Source of the DNA: JAYZDP01 sp036337765
GTDB lineage: Bacteria; Acidobacteriota; Thermoanaerobaculia; Multivoradales; Multivoraceae
Assembly: GCA_036337765.1 (NCBI GenBank)
Contig: JAYZDP010000211.1
Location: 1 to 29,944, forward strand
Length of the DNA stretch: 29,944 nt
Direction of reading: 5' to 3'
The translations under genes were made by a program, and so were the position numbers. The notes under the pieces are model-generated. The model searched no databases, had not been told where the DNA came from, and saw only the letters and a program-made list of their open reading frames with translations. This document shows positions 15,540 through 21,786 of the stretch, piece by piece. Positions within the stretch are counted from its first letter, which is position 1. Every line of letters begins with the position of its first letter.

Positions 15540-16346
15540 ATGAGCGACGTTTCCAGCCTCGAGGGTTGGCAGGATCGGTTCGAGGAGTGGGCGGTGACCG
15601 CCAAGCCGATGATCTTCGGCGGTCAGGCCAAGGAGGCCTTCGGCACCTACCCCTGGTTCACGACCGACGGAGATCCGTTCGCGCGACTCGCCAAGCCTGC
15701 CAGCGAGACCCGTTTCGGCCTGTTGACGACAGGCGGCTACTCGATCGAGGGCGAGCAGGAGCCGATGCGGGGCTATCCGACCTTCGGCGACGAGGTGCCG
15801 CAGATTCGCCGCATCCCGCTCGACGTGGACAGCTCGAAGCTGGTCATCAACCACCCTGGATACGACCACCGCTTCGCTGAGGAAGACAACAACGCGAATC
15901 TGCCGCTCGACCGGTTGCAGGAGTTGGTCGAGGAGGGTGCCATCGGATCGATCGCGGACGAGACCCTGGTCCTCATGGGGCTGCAGCCCAACGTGGCGCC
16001 GCTCCTACACGAGACCATTCCGCAGCTCGTCGAGAGTTTCCGCGCCGCCGATGTCGAGGCGGTGCTTCTCGTCCCGTCGTGACCCGTGTGCCATCAGACC
16101 GTGAGTCTGATTGCTCGAGGGCTGGAAGACGCTGGGCTCCCGACGGTGCTGGTCAGTGTCATGCCGGGGCTGTCGAGCCCGTCACGGCCGCCGCGGCAGG
16201 TGGTCCGCCGTCTCAACATCGGCTCGACCGTGGGTCGGCCCCACGACGTCGAAGGTCAGCGCGAAACCCTGACCCGAATGATCGGCCTGCTCGAGAACGC
16301 CCAAGAGTTCGGCGCGGTCGACAAAGACGAGAAGAAGCCGGGCTAG
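15540..16346 (+). CDS. Selenoprotein of the glycine/sarcosine/betaine/D-proline reductase B family (in-frame UGA)
   Basis: Read through the TGA at 16080-16082 as selenocysteine, the gene encodes 268 residues with Sec181 in VPS-U-PVCHQT, a UxxC redox pair (Sec181/Cys184). Before the UGA the protein shows TRFGLLTTGGYSIEGEQEP, IRRIPLDVD, GYDHRFAEEDNNANLPLDRL and IGSIADETLVLMGLQP. After it the frame continues without interruption as QTVSLIARGLEDAGLPTVL and NIGSTVGRP, all typical of reductase component B-like proteins. No ribosome site precedes a second start. A SECIS-like hairpin sits at 16083-16121. The family reduces C-N or related bonds with the Sec; this short stand-alone form may be a different redox enzyme. 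No other Sec-machinery or reductase genes are in the window. Confidence 0.9.
16083..16121 (+). promoter_or_regulatory. Bacterial SECIS hairpin
   Basis: Directly after the UGA, ATCAGAC (16093-16099) and GTCTGAT (16105-16111) form a perfect 7-bp stem with a five-base loop CGUGA. Below it, partial pairs and CCC/GGG (16083-16085 with 16119-16121) extend the hairpin to 39 bases. The loop begins 18 bases after the UGA, within the known 16-37 range for SelB-bound elements, and has a G at its second position. The 7-bp apical stem is unlikely to be chance at exactly this place. Confidence 0.8.
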
Positions 16347-16379
16347 AGAAGACCCGATCGTTACGGCTGCCGCGTCTAG

Positions 16380-17135
16380 CTACTTCTCGGTGCCTTCGGT
16401 CTGGGCGACGCCGGTCTGGATCTCCGCCAGCAGGGCCCTCGCGGCTCGGCTGACCAGGTACTCCGCTGGTGGCGCCTGAAAGAAGCTGTAGCCCTCGCGG
16501 TCTTTCCACGCGAACGGACCGCCGACGTGCTTGCCCGCGCCGAGGGTCTCGTCGCGCACCTTCGCGGCCATCGCCTCGTACTCCTCGTCGCCCTGCTTGA
16601 GCCCCGAGAAGCTGCCGAGATCGGTCGCGGCCACGAAGACCACATCGACGGCGTCGACAGCCGCCATCTCGGCCGCGATCTCGACCCCCTGGGGAGACTC
16701 GACCATGCCGCACACGAGAATGTCGTCGTTGGCAGTCTGGCGGTAGTCGCCGCCGTAGAGCGCGTGGCACTGCCCGGCACCGAGGCTGCGCGCACCTCGC
16801 GGTGGATAGCTAGCGTAGCGGACCGCGTCTTCGACCTTGGAGACCGAATTCACCATCGGCACGATCACACCAAGGGCACCGATGTCGGTGGCCGTCTGCC
16901 CGTCGCCCTCGGTCGCGTCGGGCACGCGGATGAAGGGCAGCGCCGGCGCGTCCCTGCCTGCCCAGATCATGCGCGCCACATCCTGATATGTCAGCGGGCT
17001 GTGCTGCATCTCGATCCACAGGAAGTCGAACCCCGCGTTCGCCATGGAGCGGTAGATGTCCGGGTCGGGCGTCTGGATCGTCCCGCCAACGACCTGCTTT
17101 CCCTCTGCGAGCTTCTGCTTGACAGTGTTGCGCAT
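16380..17135 (-). CDS. HpcH/HpaI-family class II aldolase
   Basis: This 251-residue protein is of normal length for the 2-oxoacid aldolase family (HpcH/HpaI/GarL/YfaU), which cleaves or forms 2-keto-3-deoxy or 4-hydroxy-2-oxo acids with a divalent metal. The catalytic His is His45 (WIEMQHSP), the substrate Arg is Arg70 (PFIRVP), and the metal ligands are Glu146 (GMVESPQGVE) and Asp172 (AATDLGSFSG). The reaction centre is complete. The frame extends upstream to 17234, but the ATG at 17135 has AGAGAGG before it and begins in the conserved MRNTVKQKL; the extension would overlap the next locus. It is convergent with the selenoprotein gene (33-base gap). Substrate is not predictable. Confidence 0.9.
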   Translation of the reverse strand: MRNTVKQKLAEGKQVVGGTIQTPDPDIYRSMANAGFDFLWIEMQHSPLTYQDVARMIWAGRDAPALPFIRVPDATEGDGQTATDIGALGVIVPMVNSVSKVEDAVRYASYPPRGARSLGAGQCHALYGGDYRQTANDDILVCGMVESPQGVEIAAEMAAVDAVDVVFVAATDLGSFSGLKQGDEEYEAMAAKVRDETLGAGKHVGGPFAWKDREGYSFFQAPPAEYLVSRAARALLAEIQTGVAQTEGTEK

Positions 17136-17173
17136 GGCTGACCTCTCTGAATTCGTTGCCGGATCGGAGCCGG

Positions 17174-17179
17174 ACCCTA
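17174..17179 (-). promoter_or_regulatory. -10 box TAGGGT of the HpcH-family aldolase gene
   Basis: On the minus strand GGTAGGGTCCG matches the GGTAGnnTC form of the local -10 set. The predicted leader is about 30 bases and includes AGAGAGG. Confidence 0.35.
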
Positions 17180-17215
17180 CCGCGAGTACCCGGCCGCGGG
17201 AAGCCGCACGGCCGG

Positions 17216-17221
17216 TAGTAT
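17216..17221 (+). promoter_or_regulatory. -10 box TAGTAT before the kinase stub
   Basis: GGTAGTATC lies 11 bases before the ATG at 17233. It suggests that the original promoter survived the loss of the kinase body. Confidence 0.35.
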
Positions 17222-17232
17222 CTCGCCACCCC

Positions 17233-17446
17233 ATGGCACTGGAACCTGGCTCGACACTCGGGCACTACGAAGTCCTTTCCTTCCTCGGCGCTGGGGGCAT
17301 GGTAGGCGCGTATGTTGCTCGAACGTGGCCGACCAGAGGATCGCGACCTGGTGACGGGAATGCTCGATGACGCCGTACGCGGCTACGAAGGACTTGGCAT
17401 GGCGCGCCATGTCGAGCTTGCCGAAGAGGTTCGGCGCCTCGCCTGA
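17233..17446 (+). pseudogene. Stub of a Ser/Thr protein-kinase gene: N-terminus joined to an unrelated-frame C-terminus
   Basis: From the ATG at 17233 the first 24 residues read MALEPGSTLGHYEVLSFLGA then GGMV. This is the start of a bacterial Hanks-type kinase up to the glycine-rich loop (family: LGxYEILxxLGAGGMGEVYRA). The match stops there; the same frame runs out at 17370. In the +1 frame, from about 17312 to the TGA at 17444-17446, the sequence reads MLLERGRPEDRDLVTGMLDD and then GYEGLGMARHVELAEEV. This resembles the last helices of TPR/AAA tails found on kinase- and cyclase-type regulators. The whole kinase core is absent. The simplest reading is one large internal deletion with a frame change near 17300-17312. 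The C-terminal assignment is less sure than the N-terminal one. Confidence 0.6.
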
Positions 17447-17480
17447 GGCCTCGCGACGGACGATGAGGGGCGCGCCAGGG

Positions 17481-17486
17481 TAGGCT
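17481..17486 (+). promoter_or_regulatory. -10 box TAGGCT of the 17520 hydrolase operon
   Basis: GGGTAGGCTGCG matches the local -10 form and gives a leader of about 27 bases with GGAG eight bases before the ATG at 17520. Confidence 0.35.
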
Positions 17487-17519
17487 GCGCATCCCGAATA
17501 CCTGCCTGGAGATCGTTAT

Positions 17520-18272
17520 ATGGCGCGCGTCTTTGTTCACGGAAACCCCGAGACCGATGTGATCTGGCACCTCCTCGCCACGGAGCTTCGCTCTCGCGGC
17601 ATCGACGACCTGGTGACGCTCTCGCCCCCCGGGTTCGGCGGTCCTCGACCGGATGGGTTCGCCGCTACGCCGGCGGCGTACATCGAGTGGCTGATCGAGG
17701 AGATCGAGTCGATCGGAGGGCCCGTCGATCTGGTGGGGCATGACTGGGGAGCCGGTCACGTGTTCGGCGTGGTGGCAGAACGGTCCGATCTGGTCCGCTC
17801 CTGGGCGTGCGACGTCGCCGGTCTTCTACATCCCGACTACGTTTGGCATGACGCTGCGCAGCTCTGGCAGACGGCCGACGTCGGCGAGCAGGCGATCGCG
17901 GGCATGGTGGCGCAGCCGGTAGAAGAGCGCGTTCAGACCTACATCGGATTCGGCATCGCCGAGTGGGCCGCCCAGTCTCTCGCCGAGTCGATGGACGACA
18001 CGATGGGGGAGTGCATTCTTGCGCTCTATCGCGGTGCCGTGCCTCCGTATCTGACTGATCTGGCCGATCGGCTCGCGGCTACCGACCGGCGGCCGGGCCT
18101 GATCTTGAACCCGACCGCCGACCCCTACGTTTCGGCGGACCTGGTCCCCGACGTGGCGGAGCGGTTCGGAGCGGACGTCGCCGAGCTCGAAGGTGCCGGC
18201 CACTGGTGGATGTTCTTCGCCCACGAGAAGGGCGCCGAGGCGCTCGCCGGTTTCTGGGCCGGGCTCGACTGA
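17520..18272 (+). CDS. Alpha/beta hydrolase with Asp nucleophile (haloalkane dehalogenase/epoxide hydrolase type)
   Basis: This 250-residue cytoplasmic protein has no signal peptide. HGNPET (7-12) is the oxyanion segment seen in haloalkane dehalogenases and epoxide hydrolases. The elbow is VGHDWGAGH with Asp75 as nucleophile, which separates it from Ser esterases. The likely acid is Asp201 (NPTADPYV) and the base His228 (EGAGHWWMF). The cap has Trp-rich segments (VWHDAAQLW). It is shorter than typical haloalkane dehalogenases (about 290-310), so substrate class is uncertain. The ATG has TGGAG eight bases upstream. It is followed 23 bases later by a dienelactone hydrolase-type gene, probably in one transcript. 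Confidence 0.88.
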   Translation: MARVFVHGNPETDVIWHLLATELRSRGIDDLVTLSPPGFGGPRPDGFAATPAAYIEWLIEEIESIGGPVDLVGHDWGAGHVFGVVAERSDLVRSWACDVAGLLHPDYVWHDAAQLWQTADVGEQAIAGMVAQPVEERVQTYIGFGIAEWAAQSLAESMDDTMGECILALYRGAVPPYLTDLADRLAATDRRPGLILNPTADPYVSADLVPDVAERFGADVAELEGAGHWWMFFAHEKGAEALAGFWAGLD

Positions 18273-18295
18273 CGGCCGGGCTCGCGGAGAAACGT

Positions 18296-19267
18296 ATGGA
18301 CACTCGCTTTCGCGATCAGACGGTGGTCTTCGACAGCGGCCTGGCGGGTCGCAATGTCGACGTGCCATCGGCGTCCCCGCTCAACTACCACCAGCTTCTG
18401 AGCGAGCCCGATGCGATGCCGCGCCTCGTCGTTGACGGCAAGCTCTTTCTTCCCCGAACGGCGTCGCCAGAGGCACCGGTGCCGGCGGTGATCGTGGCTC
18501 CGGGGAGCCTCGGCGTGGCGCCGTCGCACGTCGTGCACGGCGAGACGCTCTCGGCTCTCGGAGTGGCGACCTTCGTTCTCGACAGCTTCGGCGAGCGCGC
18601 GGTGACTTCGACCGTGGCGAACCAGACGCAGTTCTCGTTCGCGGCTTCGGCCTACGATGTGCTGGCGGCGTTTAAGGTCCTGGCCGCGATGCCCGAGATC
18701 GATGCCGACCGGATCGGCGCCCAGGGGCACAGCCGCGGCGGGTCGGCCGTCATGACGGCGGCCGCCCGGCGCTTCGCAGACGCCGTCGTCGGGGACAGCG
18801 CCGGACTGTGCGCTGTCTTGGCCGCCTACCCGTGGTCGGGGCACCAGTTCCTCGACCCGCGGGTCGGGGACACGCGCGTGCACGTACTGATGGGCGATCG
18901 CGACGAGTGGTGTTCGCCGATGCAGGTGCAGGCGCACTGCCACACCATCAACCTGACCGGTGGCTACGCGACGATGCGCCTGATCGGTGCCGCGCAGCAC
19001 AGCTTCGACCGGGGCACGGCCGTGATCGACGTGCCGGAAGCGAAGATCTCGCCTGCTGCACCCACGGCCTACATTGCCGATGACGGTGCCTTCGTCCACC
19101 CCCTCGAAGACACCCCCGACCCGACCCTCGTCGACCGCGACCTCATGGTCTACGCGCTCAAGGCAGGATTCGGTCAGGTAGGAGCGAAGATCGGTAGCGC
19201 CGACGGCGAGGCGGACCTCTTCCGCGAAGACATGGTCGCCTACTGGCGCTCCGAGTTGCACCTGTGA
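18296..19267 (+). CDS. Dienelactone hydrolase-family alpha/beta hydrolase
   Basis: This 323-residue protein has no clear signal peptide. The nucleophile elbow is GAQGHSRGGS (141-150) with Ser146. The likely acid is Asp201 or Asp203 in LMGDRDEW, and the catalytic His is His235 in GAAQHSFDRG. The order and spacing fit the dienelactone hydrolase (DLH) fold. A long N-terminal part (1-60) and a C-terminal tail after the His (240-323) make it longer than the 230-residue DLH core, as in esterase-like members. The ATG at 18296 has GGAG six bases before it; the frame is open further upstream, but that would overlap the previous gene without a ribosome site. Ester, lactone or amide hydrolysis is expected. 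Confidence 0.88.
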   Translation: MDTRFRDQTVVFDSGLAGRNVDVPSASPLNYHQLLSEPDAMPRLVVDGKLFLPRTASPEAPVPAVIVAPGSLGVAPSHVVHGETLSALGVATFVLDSFGERAVTSTVANQTQFSFAASAYDVLAAFKVLAAMPEIDADRIGAQGHSRGGSAVMTAAARRFADAVVGDSAGLCAVLAAYPWSGHQFLDPRVGDTRVHVLMGDRDEWCSPMQVQAHCHTINLTGGYATMRLIGAAQHSFDRGTAVIDVPEAKISPAAPTAYIADDGAFVHPLEDTPDPTLVDRDLMVYALKAGFGQVGAKIGSADGEADLFREDMVAYWRSELHL

Positions 19268-19351
19268 ACCGAGCGACAGCTCGAAAGCGTCTTCAAGCCC
19301 GGTGAGCAAGCTCGGAGCCTGCGCGGCGAGCGCCCCCCGGAGGGAAGGCAT

Positions 19352-19430
19352 GCTAGCGGGCGCCGCGGTATGAGCGCGGGAAACTCTTGCGATCTTCCTG
19401 CAAGCGGTGACTGCCGCGGTGCCCGCTAGC
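19352..19430. repeat. Palindromic element, copy 2, overlapping the stop codon of the 19426-20241 gene
   Basis: The left arm is GCTAGCGGGCGCCGCGGTA (19352-19370). The right arm, read on the minus strand from 19430, is GCTAGCGGGCACCGCGGCA. The arms pair with two mismatches, both G-U compatible in RNA. Left arm and following bases match copy 1 closely (both run on as TATGAG), whereas the loop does not. The TAG stop of the hydratase-family gene is inside the outer GCTAGC. The remaining convergent intergenic DNA (19268-19351) shows only a weak CGAGC/GCTCG hairpin at 19270-19283. Confidence 0.72.
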
Positions 19431-20241
19431 AAAACTTGAAGTTGGGCTTGCGCTTCTCGACGAAGGCGCGCACGGCTTCTTTCGCATCCTCGGTTTGGAA
19501 GCTCATCACCATGTGCTCGGCCTCCATCGCCAGCGACTCGCGCAGGCCCTGCAGCGTGCCGCGGTTGATGTTGCGCTTCATCCGGCTCAGCGCCACCGTC
19601 GGACCGTTCGCGAGCTTCTTCGCGTACGCGTGAGCATCGGCGCGGAAGCTTTCCTGGGGGAACACCGAGTTGACGAGGCCCAGGCGTGCGCACTCCTCGG
19701 CGTCGATCCGTTCCGCCAGAAACATCAGCTCCTTCGCCTTGGCCTGTCCGAGCAGGCGGTTCAGGAACCAGCTCGACCCGTAGTCGCCCGACAGGCCGAT
19801 GTTGACGAAGGCGGTGGTGATGAAAGCGTTGTCGGAGGCGACGCGCAGATCGCAGGCCAGCGCGATCGACAGACCTGCGCCGGCGGCCGGGCCCGGCAGG
19901 GCTGCCACGGTTGGCTTGGCGAGCTCGTAGAGACGTAATGTGAGGGCCTCCTGCTTTCGGATCAACTCGGCGACCCGTTCGTCGGGACCTTTCACGGGCG
20001 CGTCTTTCGAGCCTCCACCCATCCCACTGACGTCGCCGCCGGAGCAGAATGCATCGCCGGTGCCGGTCAGCATCACGCAGCCGACGTCGGGATGGCTCTC
20101 GAGGGTGAGCAGCACCTCGCGCAGGGCCGGCGTGAGGTGGTCACTGAGCGAGTTCTTCTTGTGCGGCCGGTTCAGCGTGACGATGGCCACGCGATCGTCG
20201 ACGTCGCAGAGTAGCTCTTCCGTGCCGGTATCGATCTTCAT
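19426..20241 (-). CDS. Enoyl-CoA hydratase/isomerase family protein (PaaG-like), lacking both hydratase Glu
   Basis: This 271-residue crotonase-fold protein is of family length. Oxyanion-hole segments are DAFCSGGDVSGMG (63-75) and GPAAGAGLSIAL (117-128). At the first catalytic Glu site of enoyl-CoA hydratase it has Ser125, and at the second site no Glu; instead FVNIGLSGDYGSSWFL carries Asp153. This GLSGDYG pattern is found in PaaG-like isomerases and many unassigned members, so isomerisation or another thioester reaction is likelier than simple hydration. The frame runs upstream to 20289, but the ATG at 20241 opens the conserved domain and has a -10 box eight bases before it. No Shine-Dalgarno is visible, so a leaderless mRNA is likely. 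Confidence 0.9.
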   Translation of the reverse strand: MKIDTGTEELLCDVDDRVAIVTLNRPHKKNSLSDHLTPALREVLLTLESHPDVGCVMLTGTGDAFCSGGDVSGMGGGSKDAPVKGPDERVAELIRKQEALTLRLYELAKPTVAALPGPAAGAGLSIALACDLRVASDNAFITTAFVNIGLSGDYGSSWFLNRLLGQAKAKELMFLAERIDAEECARLGLVNSVFPQESFRADAHAYAKKLANGPTVALSRMKRNINRGTLQGLRESLAMEAEHMVMSFQTEDAKEAVRAFVEKRKPNFKFC

Positions 20242-20249
20242 GGTGGCAG

Positions 20250-20255
20250 ATCGTA
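20250..20255 (-). promoter_or_regulatory. -10 box TACGAT of the second hydratase-family gene, probably leaderless
   Basis: GGGTACGATC on the minus strand ends eight bases before the ATG at 20241. The gap contains no Shine-Dalgarno. Confidence 0.45.
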
Positions 20256-20283
20256 CCCGCGACGCACGCTGTTCGGGGCGAGC

Positions 20284-20289
20284 TATCAT
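20284..20289 (+). promoter_or_regulatory. -10 box TATCAT of the 20331 gene
   Basis: GCTATCATC gives a leader of about 35 bases with GAGGAG (20316-20321) before the ATG. It is back to back with the TACGAT box of the divergent hydratase gene. Confidence 0.4.
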
Positions 20290-20330
20290 CGCGGAAACGA
20301 AACCGGATCCGATCCGAGGAGCGAGTTGCG

Positions 20331-21371
20331 ATGAAGCGATCTCGAACGACCCTGGCTGCTCTTACTGTCATTCTGATGGCGGCCGTACCCCTGTCCGCCG
20401 CGAACGACGTACCCAGGACCTCCGATGGCAAGCCCGATCTCTCGGGCAACTACGACGTTTCGACGCTGACGCCGTGGGAGAGGCCCGAGGAGTTCGGCAG
20501 CCGACGCGCGCTGACGCCGGAGGAGGCCCACGCGGTTTTCGGTCGTGGTGCGAAGAGCGAGAAAGAACAGTGGGATCCTAGTGAGGCCGATCGCGACGCG
20601 CCGCCGGTGGGCGGTAACGTCGGTGGCTACAACGCCTTCTGGCTCGACCGGGGCACGGGTCCGATCCGGGTAGGTGACGAGTACCGGACCTCGATTCTGG
20701 TCGATCCGCCAAACGGGCGGCTGCCGCCGCTGACCGAGCGAGGCGCGGCACGACGCGAGGGCCTGTACTCGTTCTGGGGCAAGAACAGCGGCGAGGTGTG
20801 GTGGGAGGACGGCGAGGTCGGTCCATACGACAGTCCCGAGACGATGTCGATCGCCGACCGCTGCATTTACCACTACGAAGCCACCGTTCCCGCCGTGCCC
20901 CGCGCCTACAACAACGTCAAGACCATCGTGCAGACGCCGACCCACGTGATGCTGCTCACCGAGTGGATGCACACAGTGCGTGTGGTGCGTATGAACTCGG
21001 AGCACCTCCCGGCTGCCGTCCGGTCGAGGGCAGGTGACGCGATCGGGTGGTGGGAAGGCGACACCCTCGTAGTCGAGTCGACGAACTTCCTCGAAGAGGA
21101 GTGGGTCACTTTCTCGGTGGGCGGCAACGTTTCCGCGACCGCGGATCAGAAGGTCACGGAGCGTTTCTCTCTAGTGGACGAAGGCACGTTGCTCTACCAG
21201 TTCACGGTCGAGTCGAGCGACTTCGAGACGCCCTACGGCGGCGAGTACACCTGGCCGCGCACCGACAATCAGCTCTACGAGTACGCCTGTCACGAGGGCA
21301 ACTACGCCCTCGGCAACATCCTCAGAGGGGCCCGTCTCCTAGAAAGTGAGGCCTCTGGATGGGCTGAGTAG
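20331..21371 (+). CDS. Secreted protein of an uncharacterised family (PDLSG...DPPNGR...GDTLVVE)
   Basis: This 346-residue protein has a signal peptide (residues 1-23, ends PLSA). It shares a chain of motifs with the protein at 28234-29244: PDLSGNYD near the start, GGYNAFWLD, SILVDPPNGRLPPLTE, DRCIYHYEATVP, NNVKTIVQTPTHVML, WWEGDTLVVESTNF, VTERFSLVDEGTLLYQF and YEYACHEGNYAL. I recognise this as a widespread secreted family in Acidobacteriota and related bacteria without known function. A single conserved Cys (in DRC) and the Cys-His-Glu of ACHEGN are retained in both. There is no known catalytic signature. The stop codon lies inside a terminator hairpin. It is convergent with the cytochrome c gene. 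Confidence 0.85.
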   Translation: MKRSRTTLAALTVILMAAVPLSAANDVPRTSDGKPDLSGNYDVSTLTPWERPEEFGSRRALTPEEAHAVFGRGAKSEKEQWDPSEADRDAPPVGGNVGGYNAFWLDRGTGPIRVGDEYRTSILVDPPNGRLPPLTERGAARREGLYSFWGKNSGEVWWEDGEVGPYDSPETMSIADRCIYHYEATVPAVPRAYNNVKTIVQTPTHVMLLTEWMHTVRVVRMNSEHLPAAVRSRAGDAIGWWEGDTLVVESTNFLEEEWVTFSVGGNVSATADQKVTERFSLVDEGTLLYQFTVESSDFETPYGGEYTWPRTDNQLYEYACHEGNYALGNILRGARLLESEASGWAE

Positions 21372-21378
21372 CCCATCC
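21357..21378 (+). terminator. Hairpin terminator containing the stop codon of the 20331 gene
   Basis: GGATGGGCT (21357-21365) and AGCCCATCC (21370-21378) form a perfect 9-bp stem with the loop GAGT; the TAG stop lies at 21369-21371. A T-rich stretch follows (CTTCTTGTTCTCT). The fold is symmetric, so it could also help end the convergent cytochrome c transcript. Confidence 0.7.
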
Positions 21379-21465
21379 TCCAGCTTCTTGTTCTCTGGCG
21401 CCGAGGACGGCGCTCGCCTGCGGACGGATCCTTTGGCGACCCTTCTGTGCGGCTCGGATTCGACG

Positions 21466-21786
21466 CTATGACTCGGGTGGCTCGTCGCTTTCGGGCGGTG
21501 GTTCGGGCGTGATCGTCTCGAGGTAGGCGACGACCTCGCGGATCTCCTCGTCGGTGATCTCTCGCGTCGAGATCGGGGGCATTTCGATGTAGCCCTCGCG
21601 CACGATGAGCAGGACGTAGTCCGCGTCGTAGGCGAGAGGCACGATCGGCGGGGCGATGTCACCCTGGCCCTGGCCGCCGTGGCAGTCTGCGCAAACCCGC
21701 AGGAACGCAGCTTTGCCAAGTGGCTCCTCGCCCAGGGCCGCGATGCCGGCGAGCCCGATCAGGGTCAGCGCCAGCAGGTACTTCAA
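21466..21786 (-). CDS. Small secreted cytochrome c
   Basis: This 106-residue protein starts with TTG at 21786; the TTGA overlaps the TGA of the upstream dehydrogenase by four bases, and GCAGGAG lies nine bases before it. The signal peptide covers about 1-19 (MKYLLALTLIGLAGIAALG). There is one haem motif, CADCH, at 32-36, and a likely axial Met69 in IEMPPIS. The helix REITDEEIREVVAYLETI is the usual class I C-terminal helix. The tail is Pro/Glu-rich. The frame is open far upstream inside the dehydrogenase gene, but those codons are antisense-like shadow and lack a start. Its position after a PQQ dehydrogenase makes it the likely electron acceptor of that enzyme. Confidence 0.88.
   Translation of the reverse strand: MKYLLALTLIGLAGIAALGEEPLGKAAFLRVCADCHGGQGQGDIAPPIVPLAYDADYVLLIVREGYIEMPPISTREITDEEIREVVAYLETITPEPPPESDEPPES

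Noticed and set aside
16080..16082. TGA taken as a true stop, with a second short gene starting at 16086
   Set aside because: The downstream frame continues the same protein family without a gap, has no ribosome site, and a SECIS hairpin follows the TGA.
16342..16380. GCTAGA/TCTAGC inverted pair as a third copy of the palindromic element
   Set aside because: Only six bases of each arm match and the inner arm sequence differs; it may be chance around two TAG stops of convergent genes.
18125..19693. Minus-strand open frame of 522 codons
   Set aside because: It runs antisense through the two alpha/beta hydrolases and into the hydratase-family gene, all of which have complete catalytic motifs on the other frames.
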